Numbered from the stretch's first letter, positions 14,049-27,321 are shown. The stretch: DNA of 64,000 nt from Larimichthys crocea (GCF_000972845.2 NC_040016.1:4608701-4672700), one strand, 5' to 3'. Numbers and translations: made by a program. Notes: a model not told the origin generated them from the sequence alone.

Positions 14049-17000
14049 ATGGGTCCGGCTGTGGAGGCTCAGGCCCAGAAGGCCATGGATGCAGAGCAAA
14101 AGCAGCAGCTGCAGCACCAGCTGCAGCACCAGCAGTGCTACATGCAGAAAGGGGTGATGCTTGAGCCCTTCGTACACCAGGTGGGGGGACATTGCTGCGT
14201 CCTGCGCTTCGGGGAACAGACCATCTGCAAGCCCCTCATCCCACGCGAACATCAGTTCTACAAGAGCCTGCCTGCTGCAATGAGGAAGTTTACCCCCCAG
14301 TATAGAGGTAATGCAAACTAGCCTTTTGTAACCTGTGTTGTGGTTGCTCTGCTGTGTTGTTATGCATCTCTCTTTCTTTACTCCACTGCTCTGTGTGCAT
14401 GGGTGCATAAGTCAGGTGGGAATTGATATTTTGCAGGTTGTGTGTCAAGTATAAATGTTGAGATTTTTTATAGAAACAGAGCTCCCTGCTCCTGCTCAAG
14501 GGTTGTTTATAGGTGCCTGCCAGCAGCATGTACCAACCTGTGCCACAGGGGGGTGCTGCAGCTGAGACTGCAAGCGTGCCTCCTACAAACAGGCCACCTT
14601 GTTTGTGAAGTCCTGTTTGTAGGAGGCTTTACATAACTCAGGTAAGTCAGGATCACCTCTCCGTCCTTCCTCAATTGTTTTTCTGGCACTCAGCCAGCTT
14701 TGTTTAAAGGATGCTTGCTCATATTTGGACAAAGACCATCTGAAAAGGTCAACATAGGGTCTTTTATTAAACAATGCCTGTTAGACTGGTTTAAAATGTC
14801 ACCTTTTACTGAGCAGGCCAATACATCTCTCACACATATTACAATAAGCTCTTTGTTGTTGTTTTTTATCATGTGTGATAGGGATTAATTCATAACATAT
14901 AAAAACACTGAGCGTCAACAAAAAAAACGTGATCATGGTGATGATGTTCCCTTCCCAGTCTTCCCTTTGCTGTGCCATGAATATTTTCTGCCGGCGGTGC
15001 TTTTCTTTCTTTTCCATGTCAGCATTTTCACCAATTTATCTTAATTTCTTTCTTATCTTGGCTTTTCCTCCAGCGATATTCTAAAACACTATGGGGAGGA
15101 AAGGCTGTTTATGATACAGACGCGCTGACTATGATTTGTTTTGCTCTTTGGCTACAGCTGAAGCCTGTAGGCCAGCATCATCATCTATTTTTATGTGTAT
15201 GTGTGCAGTGATGCTTTGTGGTTTTCTATCTATATATTTGTATATTGCTTATCATTCTGTGTGAGTTGACATTTTTGGGAATAAACGGAACTGACTGAAT
15301 TTTAGAGCCTTGTGTCATTTGTGTTTGGGCTGTTATTTCCTCTGTAGTGCCTTTTAAACCTACTTAAGAGCGTGGTTTGTTTTGTGTGTGGGTTTGAACA
15401 ATTAAAACACATTGCCTGCGTATAGATTTTTGCTGTTATGCTCCATGTCACAATCTCTGACAGACGTCTTGCCTATCTCCCTTTATTTCCTGCTCTTAGG
15501 TGTGGTGTCTGTGAGCTTCGAGGAAGATGAAGAAGGGAATCTTTGTCTCATCGCTTACCCCCTACAGAGTGACCCAGCAGCAGATCTGGAGAACAAGGAC
15601 CCCCTGGCAGACTGTGAGTCCAAAAGTGAGATGCTCATGTGGGGGAAAACGATGGCATCTTCACTGCTCGTGGAAAGCGAAAATTACAGCAAAGACGGCA
15701 GAAGCCGGCACTCCCGTAAAGACAAGGACAAAAGGTGAGATCCCAACAGAGACAGCAGTACGCTGAGGGACTTGTTACTAATGATAGAGCTGAAGGTGTA
15801 GTTGATGCATCAACAGGCGTGGGCTAAGTGACTAATTTCCACACTTATAAGAAGGCTGATGTAAATTACATTGAAGATGATACAATGAAGTTCAGAGCTG
15901 TTACACAACCATTATATATTTAAAGTAATCTTTAGTTTTCCTAGAATGGTAAAGATGTATTCTGTAGACAAACATTACTTGACTGATGACGCATGACTTA
16001 CACATACAACCCGAGGCAAGACTGAATTTAAATACTGTGAGACATGCAGATACTGAGTCAGTTTTTTTGTTTTTTTTCTTCTTTGTGACTGAAACTAATG
16101 AAGCTTTCCCTCCCTCTGCCCTCCAGCGTTCAGAAGCTTCAGGAGGACGTGGAGCTGGAGTGGCTGCGGCAGGCCGAAGTGCTGTACTATAGACTGGAGT
16201 GCAGTCACAGTAATCCTGTACCGCAGCTCAAACACAACCCCTGGAGCCTCAAGTGTCAACAGCAGCACCTGCAGAAAATGAAGGAGAATGCCAAGCACCG
16301 CAACCAGTACAGTATCCTTTCACTGGCTGAGGACTATGTTGTTGTTGTTTCTTTTTTTGGGGGGGGGGGTACTGGAAAGAGACAGGATTAATTCCAGGTC
16401 AGAGGACAAGGCTTGTGTTCTGGCCAACTGAGCCACCAGGATTTCTCAACACCTGCATAGTTAGTTAGGTGAAACTTATACATGATTATCAGTGGTTCCA
16501 GTATGTACCCGTGGCCCGTTACCCAATACAATATCTAGATATCAATGTCTTGTTGCCCTTCCAAAGCACTCTTTAGCGTTAGTTACTTGATATCACTTGT
16601 CTTGTCTGTACCTATTGTAATGACAATAGCATTCATGTGACAAGCTTAGAATTACATATTTGTTTTATTTAACCTTGTCAAGAAGTTTTAAGTTAAACCG
16701 ATTAGTGTAGTAGAAGGACAGTTTTTTTTCGTTTTTGTTTAGCCTCCTTGACTCAGTTTACCAGAATTCATCCTGTTGGAGAACCTGACGTGGCGACACA
16801 CAATGCCGTGTGTGTTAGACCTGAAGATGGGCACGCAGCAGCACGGAGACGATGCCTCGGAAGAGAAGAAAGCCGTGAAGATCCGCAAGTGCCAGCAGAG
16901 CACGGCATCCACGATAGGAGTCTGTCTCTCAGGCATGCAGGTGAGTTTTGAGCCAAAACTGGCCTCACTGTTAATGGCTCTATCTTACTTACTTTGAATA

Positions 17001-17723
17001 TATAGTCAAACAAATGTTTTATAAAAGTAGTCACGATTCCTGTTCTACTTTTCCATGTTTTTCCCATTCCTTCAGGTGTATCGGTCTGACACAGGCCAGC
17101 TGATGTTCATGAGCAAGTTCCATGGCCGCAGGCTGACCCTGCCAGACTTCAAGGAGGCTTTGTTCCAGTTCTTTCACAGCGGACGCCGTCTACGACGTGA
17201 ACTCTTCTCTCCGGTGCTGCGCAGGCTCAGAGAAATGCAAGCTGCCCTGGAAGCCTGTGAATCCTATCGCTTCTACTCTAGCTCCCTCCTCATCATCTAC
17301 GACGGAGCATCCCACCGAAAACACACACGCCAACACACTGAGGACGGCCTCTCGGAAGAAGAAGATGATGATGATGAGGAGGATGAGGAGGTGGAGGCTG
17401 AACCAGAAATGGAGGAAGAGGAGGAGGAGGAGGAGGAGGAGGTGGGTGAAGTAGCAGGTGCACTTGATTTCCCTCACAGCCCCTCCACCTCTAGCGATGG
17501 CTGCAGCAGCAGCGGGAGCTCTGCTGTCAGCCAGGCCTGTTTGTCGCGCTCAGACCACCGCAGCCCCGCGGTGGATGTGAGGATGATAGATTTTGCCCAC
17601 ACCACCTGTAGACATTTCCAGGGAGACAGCGTGGTGTACGAGGGCCTGGACAGTGGTTACCTCTTTGGTCTCCAGAACTTGATCACCATCATCTCTGAGC
17701 TGGAGAACCACAGCACAGACTGA
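14049..17723 (+). CDS. ip6k2: Inositol hexakisphosphate kinase, IP6K2 type
   Basis: The enzyme phosphorylates inositol hexakisphosphate (InsP6) with ATP to give the pyrophosphate 5-InsP7, a signalling molecule in nucleus and cytosol. Five coding exons join in phase: 14049-14307, 15500-15734, 16127-16311, 16765-16940, 17076-17723 (500 aa). All introns are GT-AG. The N-terminal block (EPFVHQVGGH, then CKPLIPREHQFY) and the stretch SFEEDEEGNLCLIAYPL match IP6K2 better than IP6K1. The catalytic IP6K signature PCVLDLKMG is at residues 241-249, the FYSSSLL motif at 351-357, and the metal-binding IDFA at 456-459. Two oddities: a Gln/His-rich N-terminal extension (residues about 18-30), and a long Glu/Asp run (about 378-407) in the linker where human IP6K2 is also acidic but shorter. 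Intron 1 holds a perfect inverted repeat; intron 3 holds a G10 run and a SINE-like relic. Teleosts can have two ip6k2 copies, and I cannot say which this is. Confidence 0.95.
14578..14627. repeat. Perfect 16-bp inverted repeat (hairpin), ip6k2 intron 1
   Basis: The left arm GCCTCCTACAAACAGG (14578-14593) and right arm CCTGTTTGTAGGAGGC (14612-14627) are exact reverse complements separated by 18 nt. The transcript of either strand would form a 16-bp uninterrupted stem. Pairing does not continue outside the arms, so it is shorter than a typical pre-miRNA. It could be a remnant of a small palindromic element or a functional intronic hairpin. Confidence 0.85.
16385..16440 (-). mobile_element. Possible tRNA-derived SINE relic, ip6k2 intron 3
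   Basis: Read on the minus strand this begins CCTGGTGGCTCAGTTGG, which resembles a tRNA 5' half with a Pol III A box (TGGCTCAGTTGG). About 35 nt later GGAATTAATCC could be a decayed B box (consensus GGTTCGAATCC). The G10 run on its plus-strand left side (16361-16370) would then lie in the SINE body. Evidence is limited to these two boxes and their spacing, so the call is tentative. Confidence 0.35.
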
Positions 17724-18390
17724 AGATTGACACTCTCTGACCTTTGGAAGAAAAGAGGAGGACAGGACTACAGAAGGAGAGAGAGATTTCTCCTCTCCCC
17801 TTTTAAATTTACACCTTGCTGTAGCTGGCCTTTCATTGGACGCCGTCCCTGTTTCTGCCATTGGTACTTCTCGATGTTCCTGTTGTGTGTTTCCGTCTTC
17901 GGGATAAGAAACAGACGTTCACGTAACATATAAGAGCCATGTGTGTGACTGATGCAGTGATTTACCCATTGCCATCATTCTGTTTAACCAAGTTCACCGT
18001 TAGGACAAGAAAAGGGGGAGGCAGCAAATAAAAGCAGTTTGAAGTCTTGAGATAGTGGAGATGTTTTCCTTGTGTCCGATTCCAAAGAAAGTATCAGCAT
18101 TTTGCACGCACAAACATGCACTGAAACACATTCTGTTGAACAAGTGTGTGTTTACACTGAGAAAGGGCTTACGTGAGAGAGCAGGAGTTGTATATGTGCG
18201 AGGACAGGAGTCGCGGAGGAAGGAGAGGAAGCGCGCTCACGCCCTGAGTTCTTCTCTTTTGCCTGTTCAGTCTGCCATCCTTCTTTCCCTGTTCATCTTC
18301 ATCAAAGAGACTATATTCATAAGAGACAGAAGATATAGAGTTATTTCTTTATTTGACATGTTTCATAAAATAAACTAAAAGTTCAAAAAA
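17724..18390 (+). other. ip6k2: 3'UTR of the IP6K2-type gene with two polyadenylation signals
   Basis: This directly follows the TGA stop at 17721-17723. Canonical AATAAA hexamers occur at 18027-18032 and 18369-18374, giving candidate short and long 3' ends about 0.3 and 0.65 kb after the stop. The open frames here are short and not protein-like. Confidence 0.6.
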
Positions 18391-21300
18391 GAATGTGAAC
18401 GGAGATTACTACATTCCATGTTATTAATGTTATAATAATGATATAAATTAATATTGTTATTTGACATGTTTGGATACCTCTATCTTGTATGTATGTGTTG
18501 TCCACAGTTTGTTGGGGGGGATTAAAGAGGTTTGTGCTAACGTCTGTGTCTTCTTTCATACTTGGTGTTTAATCATTGGGCTAAAGAAAGAAACCACAGG
18601 CTTCCTTCTTGAGTAATATTTAAATGTCACAGCAGCAGTCAAGTTTCATGTAAATATCCAGGACGTGAAGCCTGCTGGAGAAGCATCCTGAGAAGAAAAG
18701 ACACAAAATTCCTGAAAGCATTCAGTATATGTAAACTTGTTTCCGTCAGTCTAAAACAATGTCTGTTGCAGGGATGTTAAAATAGAGACAGGAGTGGTTG
18801 TTCTGCCTGATGAAGGATGACGGCACCCTGGGCTGTCTCAGCCAGTCCTGGTCATCTCCAACCGGTCTGAGGCAGACGGAGTGGCGCTGAACAGTCTGCT
18901 TTCAGAGTCACGGGCTCTGTGTGATGTGATGAGGACCTTGTGTCAACAGACAGCACGGGCCATTATCACTCCAGTGTCTCTAGAATGTACTGCCTGCTGG
19001 CACAGACATCTATCTGACACTCAGACTTCAAATCAGTCTGAAATATAAAGCATAGTTTCATATTCAAGACATTTTGATTTTTTTTTAATCTCAGCGCAAT
19101 GGTTTACTCACTAGCAGCTCCATTGTTTTGTTAAATTAGACCCTGCATATCATTCTGACACAGTTTAAAGGCTGTTCCTGGTTTTGTTCTCACACACTGA
19201 GTACATCATAAGAGAGGCTGCTGAAAATAGTGACCTCCCGCATATCACCATCTGTCACATGCTCGCTGGGTTTTGGATGTGAATAGTTTGTCCCACGAGG
19301 TCTGACATATACATACTCATACTGCCTATAATGAGTAGCTTTGTTAACCAGTGGTTCTCATTTAGGGGTTTATTTTACTACACTTTGTCTATTTGCATCT
19401 GTAGATTTCCCAGAAATTCACCATTAGAGCATTAGATAACGGTAGATGCTAGAAAGATTTGTATATTAAATATAACATTTCAGAAAAGTACAAAAATAAT
19501 ACATAACACCAGCAGTTAAGTCCTTAGACTTTTAACATTTAGTGCATTCAAATGCTTCATTATGTCAACTAAAAAAGCCAAATCTTCCAGACAATCCTAG
19601 CAGGCCATATATAATATATTATAAAAAAAAATTTAAAAAGCTGTGGGCCGCATGAAATCTGACCGAGTCCTGCAAAATGTTTGGAATTTTACTTCTAAAG
19701 GTCATTTTCAAATCTCAGCTTCAGTAGCACACACACACACGCCAGACCTTGCAGTAATTCTTATCTTTATTCTGAAGGTTTTTACTGGAGGGTTTGTTCA
19801 TATATTTGTCACAGCCTGATTTGTATAATATTTTATTTCTAAAAACATGCTGAGTTTTAAATTATAATTAATAATAAGAATATTTAAGTAAAGAGATATC
19901 CAAATATCTAGAATAATAGAAAAATAAAAAACATTGAACACAATAGGATAAAAAATTTAACCTTATCCAATGTTCAGATTTGAGTTATTATCTGTTTATG
20001 CAAATTAATGCATTTTTAATTGGGGGATGACTCATATGCATATTTAAGCATACAGTTTCAGAAAAATGAATACAAATACATTTTTTAACATAAATAAGAG
20101 AAGTTTCATGGTGATAACAAATGTTCACCTGTAATCATCTTTGCAGATATCGTTTCCAGTCTTTAAATCTTCAATCTTTAAATTTGTTTTTATTTGGCTT
20201 GAGTATTGGGAATGATTGAAGAAAAATTGTTCTATTCTTACAATCCAGCAGCTTTCACACTGATCTCATTGGTTGACTTTGGGCACATACACTCCTTACA
20301 TACTGTCTTCTCTGTCAAGCTTATTCTCTAATCCTGTGGCAGGTTAGGACAGTACACTAAAAGGTCAAACCCTTTACTGTAGCCCAGAAAAAGGTTTGGT
20401 CGTGCAGACACTTTAATCTTATGTGGGCCAGGGCAGGGTTAGGGGGCTTTATGAGCACGTCATTTTCAGACTCCAGTATTTACCATGTTTAGGTCATGCA
20501 TGTGATGTTTCTGTGCTGTGTGATAGAATGATTGATAGATGAGCGGATGGTAAGATGCAGAAGATAAGCTCTCCCATCTCCATTCTACTGGGTGGAGTGG
20601 GGAGGGGGTTTGTAGCCGATGTTGCATAACAGCCTCAGGGTCAGTGGGCTGCTTTCAGCCATCAGAATGATCCCATTCTGTCATCATATTGTGTGTATGA
20701 ATATTACACCACATGCATACTGCAAATTCACTGTTATCCTGTACCATAGTGTGTGCATACCATTGTATGACACGTGCATGCATGTACATCCTTGTAGTCC
20801 ATTGCTTTGTGAAGACTGTCACCACAAGTAGAGCAGTTGCATAACAGTGGTTAAAATCACTATGGCAACAGCAGCCTTTGCTGGGAATGAAATAGTGTCA
20901 TAGCTTTTTGGGCCACGAGAGTCACTTCCTCAGTTCAAAATATTAATATGAATCATAATCAGGTTAATTGCAAAGTAGGTTTTCACTAACAAGGGATTAA
21001 CCTTGGTGTCTTGGTGCATAACAAACATAAAGTACATTTAAAAAATACCAACGGGACAAGAAGCATAAGCAGATATTATAGATATATGTACAGTATGTTA
21101 TTAAAATGATCAGAAGTGTAAAGCTTATGCAGGAATGTCAGTCATTTGACATTGCATATGGAAATATTGATGCACACTTTCATTGAGTGCATTCACAGTC
21201 TCATGGCTGATCTATGTATCACATCCAAAAACAATGAATTGACTTGGCATTGCAAAAGTAATCCCATGGCAGCTGAAGTTCAAGGTCATGTGTGATGCTT

Positions 21301-24300
21301 AACAAGTTATTTGTTCAATTCCATCAACTCATTTCCTCCTCTCTCAGCAGTTCACTCATTATCCGCAACAGACTGAGAGTTAGCTAATAACTGAGAAGCA
21401 CTTTCACTTATTACACTGTTGAAAGGCAGCTAACTATTCCACAGCTCTCCCGTCTTGCTCTTCTGCATGCAGAGAACCAAATGTGTTGTGCTTCATGGCC
21501 ACTCTCCACTTTCCTCTTGGCTTGTCGTTGACTGCCTCTCAAATAGAGACATGGCACAATGTATTTTTCATTTTCTCACACTGTGAATGTTTGGATGAAT
21601 CCTAATAGATGATGTATAATTTAAAGCCTAATTTCCCTTTCTCTCTATGCTTACACACACAACAATACCAAGAATGTCACACACATCATGTCTTTTTTTT
21701 TTAGGCATATTTGGTTGAGACGTTAAATGGGAGAACACAAACAATCTGTGTGGTCTGCATGATAACTGTCCAGTGCCTCCTACATGTGATCCCCGGTCTC
21801 ACTGCCGTCTGAGAATTACTCCATTGTCCTGTCACACAATTTAGCGTACATGCATGTTGTGGATGCTGCCGCCTCAGGCTGTGAAAACAGAGTGGGGGTT
21901 GAAACCAGTCAGTGCTGTTGTGGCCAAGGTACATGGTGCTATTCATTTTTCGATATTCATAGAAGACGGCATCGGTCAGTCATAACAAAACCTCTTTCAA
22001 TAAAACATAAAGAGTAGTGAAACCATGTTTGAATGAATGCTTGCAACTGTGATAAATTCTACCTTTAAATCTTATTTGTAAGGTTTAAATTTGGCTTCCA
22101 CACGTCAAGACACCACGGGTTCCTTTGGAATTTTAAGAATTGTTAACTGAGTAGAATATGACGAGCAGTGTACTCACAGTGTTGTACGTGGTGTTTATAT
22201 TTAGTAGAGCAGGGAAACTGTCACATTTTGCTGTACATTCGTGTCAAAAATAAAGACGGAAAGCAGAACAGCACAATTCATGATTTACATTCTGTTTTGA
22301 CAGGTGCTAAATTGAGTTTACACAGTGGCGACAAACTCTGCACAGGCAGTTACATAAACGGATCAATAATGTAGTGAGGGAGAGATGAAAGACAGGACGT
22401 AGAAAATACACTTCTGGCTCATAAGGATTATGCAGAAAAAGGAGAAAACGTGTGTGATTAAGATGATGATGGTTGTGGGGATTAATCTCCTGACCTGCTT
22501 CAAAATCTGCATGATTTAATTAGAGTGCAGCCACCAGTAAAGTGTGTGCACCTACTCATGCAGAGCTACTTTTCAGGTCAGACATTGTAGGCAGCTGTGC
22601 TTCAGTGTAAGGAAGGTCTTCATGAGGCTGTGTGTGAGAATACTGCTTTCAGACTTTTCTTTGTGTGTCTGTACAGAGCCTGTAAAAAGCATCCATTCCA
22701 CTTGGAAGTTTTTTTATTGCCTTTCAAGATAAAATCAAACAGGACTTAATGTTTTTGTTTTAACAGTAAAAGACCCTTTAACATTAAAATGAAAACAGAT
22801 CTCTACAAAGTGATCTAATGCAAACATTTAAGTCTGTGAACAGTTTAAATTACTCTGAAGAGGTCTGCTTTAAATTTTAGTTTTTCCTTGATTTTTATGT
22901 TTTGGAATCAGAGTAATTCTGCCAAAGAGTAGCTGATTCTCCACTTAATCATTACCTATGCTGTTTGTTTGTGTTTTGACCCAGTGCAGCACTCCCTATT
23001 GTTTTCTTTATGAAGGAAACTGAATTGCACCCAACTTTCATTACTTCATCCTGAGCCAAAAAACACTTCCTCAGCTCATAGTCTCCCCGATGCTAAAACA
23101 AGTTTTCCTTCCTTTTCCATACACATGAGGCACGATCAAAGGTGTTTAACGAATGTATACTCATTTTGTACAAAGGGTCTATTTTTAAGTTCAGCTCTTA
23201 TTTGCTGCCCTGATTAAACCACCGCTGAAGTGCTTCCTTTAATCAGGCCAACTTGTCACAACTCACAAAGACATGAGTTATAAATATGAAACAAGGTCAT
23301 GCTGGCAGATCTGTGACGCTGTACTTAGAAACAGCAGCATTTAGTTTGAGCTAAATACTAATACAGGCTAAAACAGTAGCAATGCTGACATGCTGATGTC
23401 GAGCCATTGCATGTTAATAGATTTACAATGTTTTCAGGTATGATTTGTGAAACTAACATTTCAACATGATGTAACAATAATAAATAAATCCTTTAATTCA
23501 TAAAATTCTCATTCTCTCACTTGAGCCCCACTCTCATGTATACATAGGCTGCAGCCTCTGCAGTTAAACCACAGGACCCACATCTAATAGGTTTTCACCA
23601 CCACATAGGATCAAATCGACTGTTTATGAGAACATTATATGACAACACAGTGCACAGAGGCTCGGCCTGCTCGTCCAATCACAGAAGAAGAGCAAGGCAG
23701 AGAAATGGAGAGCCAAGATGTAATTAGACTGTTACATAACAGCGCCAGTGACACTGGTGACCAGGCGCCGAGCTTCGAGCTGGCCTGAGGCCTCTGCTGT
23801 ACCCATGGCACGCAGGTCCAATCTGTCCATCTCAATTACACTGACCTCTTAATTACTATAATGAACCATCAGAGCCACAGATTGACACTGAACACGATCT
23901 TTATTCACCCATGAAGGTCAAATGAAGATAGACTTTCTGCCTTCTTGAATCAGCCCCTGGGTGTTACTCCGGCTCGCATTACCCTGCCAAGCCTCAACCG
24001 GATTAGTTGGGATTATAACGGTTTGGGTTTAGGGTTGAAAAATAAATAGATAAATACAGCGAATCCATAAAACTATTGTCAAACTGTTTGGCTGTGTCGC
24101 TTCCTAACAGATCATCTGCTGCCCACAGTCTGGTCACAGTGATAGACGGGTGCCGGACATGGTGATAAAATCATTATGAAATTCAAAAAATGCTGCCAAG
24201 GATTACAATTCAGCTCTCTATATCCTACCCACCGATGATATCTCTGTCCCCTTCCCCGACAAGCCTCTATCGTGATTGGTGGGTTTACATAAGCCCTTCA

Positions 24301-24648
24301 TATACAGTATTTGTGTGTATGTGTGTATGTACAGTATGTGGACTTGTGTAAGCTGATGATGGGCAGGAATGTGACATGATTATCTTTGAGATACAATATG
24401 CAAACAGACACATCTATAAATGTACAGAAACTGTGCATACATAAGTAAATGCTCACTAAAAGACAATTTAATAAACAAGGCAGAACACAGATGGATTTTT
24501 GTGTTTGATGACACTAAAACACCCACTGACTAAATCTCATCTCATGCCACCATTCCCACGGGAGCACTTCACTGTTTACATTTACTCATCTCTAAAAATA
24601 AGAAAGAAAGAGTCTGACTCAAATTAGCCAACTAGCCGGGTCGACATC

Positions 24649-24650
<2 letters not shown>
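18391..24650. other. Intergenic DNA; complex, possibly conserved stretches
   Basis: No exon of a recognised gene was found between the kinase 3'UTR and Sec61 alpha. Much of this is AT-rich. The parts around 18750-19000 and 23630-24300 are compositionally balanced, non-repetitive and carry TAATTA-type homeodomain cores (for example near 23723 and 23853), which is the look of a conserved non-coding element. No alignment was possible, so this remains an impression. Confidence 0.45.

Positions 24651-24689
<39 letters not shown>
24651..24689. repeat. (TG)n microsatellite
   Basis: An uninterrupted run of TG dinucleotides, 39 nt long, in intergenic sequence. Confidence 0.98.
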
Positions 24690-24690
<1 letters not shown>

Positions 24691-26387
24691 CACATATTAA
24701 CTTCCCACACCTCAGGCAGACTGCATGTCTGTGTCACTATGTGGAGGCATATGTGTCTGGTTATGTGTAGGTGAAAATCAGTGAGGTGTGGATTTTTTTT
24801 TATTATTCCTGAAAATGAGGGAATATATATAATGAGGCAAGACATCTGGTTAATGACATGATGTGGAGTAGTGGTGTAAGTAAATTAAGACATCAAATGA
24901 TGTGTGATTTAAAAAGATGTGCTGTTGTTTTCATTGAGACAGAAGTTACTGACACAGTGGTTATTTAAATATTGTGCTGTGTGTCAGCCACTGAAGGAAA
25001 CAAAGAAGTGTCATTCAGCTTCATTTTGTTTTGTATGAATTTTTGTTTGAATCCTTTTTATTTATTTTATTTTTTGTTTTTTATTTGTTAGCTCCAGATT
25101 CTTGTAGACTGATGTAGACATTTGGGGTTTTTTTTATATTTAACTAAAAGTCTTTGGTTTTCAACTGCTGGCAAACAAACCAAGTAATTTAAATGCATTT
25201 TCTTTTGTCAGATTTGACATTTTATAGACAAAATAATCAGTCAGTTAGGTGACAAAGTAACAACAGATAATTGAAAATAAAAAGCAATCACTGCAGCAGT
25301 AAAATGCCTGTCTGTTTGTATTTTTATATGCTGTTAATGAAAGGCCTAATATAACTCAGAATCATGTGAATAAAAACATTTTCAGATTCTTATTCATCAT
25401 TATTATATTTGAGTCATATAACAGAACAAACTAGTCACTACAGTTTCATTTTGCCACCAATAAACCATATACATTTTCACTTGGTTCAATTAGGAATAAT
25501 GACCTTGATTGTTTAATTTGGGCCATCCTTCATTTGTTTCACTCAGGTCACCTTCACAAACAATCACACATGATAATATACAGTATTTTCTCCCAGCAGT
25601 ACAATAATGATGTACAATAATAATGCATGATTGTGATGATTAAGAAGGTCAATATAAGGTGACTTTACTGAGAGTTAACTGAAGAGGAAACCTTAACTTG
25701 AATTAAATGCTGATTCCTGTGCTCTGGGTAGGTGATCCAGGATAGGTTTATCTTTGAGCACCTGAGCTTGAGGGAAAACCTGTCCTCTTGCTTTTGGTTT
25801 GGTCTTTATGCAAATGTAGAATGTAAATTGTTTAATCCTGGGTCTATTTCCATGGGCCAGGCTGACACATTGTTGAGTAACTAAAGGCTGCAGACAGACA
25901 CAATGTCCTCCATGCACAGGAACAGTGAAGGGGAAACATAACTAAATTACCAAAAATATTAATTACGGTTTATTTAAAATGGATATTTCTTCCTTCTTCT
26001 TAATAAAAATCATGGCTGTGTATTGCTGCAGACTATTTTACATTTTCTGATTGCACATGGCGTGTTATATTTTTAGATCATTAAAGCATTGCAGATCAAA
26101 CAATTTATATTGCTCAGTTTTCATCAAAACGTGAGTCATTCAGAAACAAATCTAACCCTCCACCTAATAATAACTTCGGTCGAGCATACAGGGTAAATTA
26201 TACAGAAGATCTTGAATATAAGCAGCTATTCAAATCTCTGTGAAAGGCAGTGACTGGAGGGGGCTTGTGTGGTATTTGCTTGTCCTCACCTCTGTGCTAG
26301 CTCACAGCTCTGTGGTGATTATGTAACCACATGAACAAATATCTCTTTATCTGAGGGCAGATGAGCAGTTCCAAACCATCTTCCATT

Positions 26388-26390
<3 letters not shown>
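24690..26390. other. AT-rich intergenic DNA, nothing recognised
   Basis: No coding, RNA or clear repeat feature is visible. A T-rich patch lies near 25040-25095. Confidence 0.6.

Positions 26391-26474
<84 letters not shown>
26391..26474. repeat. Long (TG)n microsatellite, 42 units
   Basis: A pure 84-nt TG run. Open frames crossing it encode only Val-Cys or His-Thr dipeptide repeats and are artefacts of the repeat. Length polymorphism between individuals is likely. Confidence 0.99.
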
Positions 26475-26476
<2 letters not shown>

Positions 26477-27280
26477 ATGTGTGCTGACAAACATACAGAT
26501 CAAGTGATGATGATGATAGTGGATCCAGAGAGTTTAGACCGATCAGATGTATTGTACAGATGGCTGAAAGCTCCAATCACCATCACGCTATTGTTTGATT
26601 ATTATGGGTCAGTGGCTAAGTGTGCCACCAGCATAGTGCTGAGCAGCATTCAATACTACAATCACTGATCCAGAATCTGTTCTCATCTCTTCGCATTACA
26701 CACAAACACTCTAATTCAGCCTCTTCTCCCTGTAACTATGTCAGATATGAAAAGATTTTTTGTTTTTCTTTCTTTTCATCTGCTGGAACATCAACACCAC
26801 ACACAAGCATGGATGACTGCCATCTTTGGAACAACACTGAACTCTAGTGGTGAGATGATGCCATGAGGAAAAAAACTGAGATTGCTTCATGTATAATTCT
26901 ATTAAAACTAAATGACCAAATCTGATCAAGTAAGAAAACTAAATTATAACATGTTTCACAACACAACGGTCACCAAACTGTTGATATCCTTTCACATTAA
27001 AATCTAATGCTGTACTGTTAAACTTTTCACAGTAAATGTTTTTCATATAAACTATCAATGCCACTCTTATTCGAAGTGGTAGTAAGTGAGCTTTAATCCT
27101 GGTGCGACCCAGAAGGAAAAGGAAGCCACGTTTAGTGAACACACAGGAAAATGAATCACTCAGTCAAAATTGAGAAGTACATCCTGTGTGCTATTTTCCA
27201 TACATGACACCAGACGGTGTTGGTTTGTTCAGTTCAGCTTTTCTTGCATGTGTGAGATACTACTAAAGTACAGGAAGAAG

Positions 27281-27283
<3 letters not shown>

Positions 27284-27321
<38 letters not shown>
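27284..27321. repeat. (TA)n microsatellite
   Basis: A pure alternating TA run of 38 nt. The surrounding 26475-28000 shows no recognisable gene. A GGA-repeat patch (about 27836-27873) in the same stretch is G-rich enough to fold into a G-quadruplex. Confidence 0.97.

Noticed and set aside
14934..15040. A TGATGATG box suggesting a C/D snoRNA in ip6k2 intron 1
   Set aside because: No CTGA D box at a suitable distance and no terminal stem.
17190..17477. Long minus-strand frame opposite the IP6K2 last exon
   Set aside because: A shadow of the GAG/GAA-rich coding strand; it reads Leu/Ile runs.
18780..19046. A roughly 75-codon plus-strand frame without a start codon, containing VLVISNRSEADG
   Set aside because: Looks somewhat protein-like, but no family is recognised, it is bounded by stops, and no convincing exon partners were found.
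26503..26570. TGATGA and CTGA boxes about 60 nt apart resembling a C/D snoRNA
   Set aside because: The TGATGA is part of a GAT triplet repeat and the ends do not pair.
26297..26668. Open frames on both strands crossing the long TG repeat
   Set aside because: They encode only Val-Cys or His-Thr dipeptide runs with unrelated ends; a microsatellite artefact.
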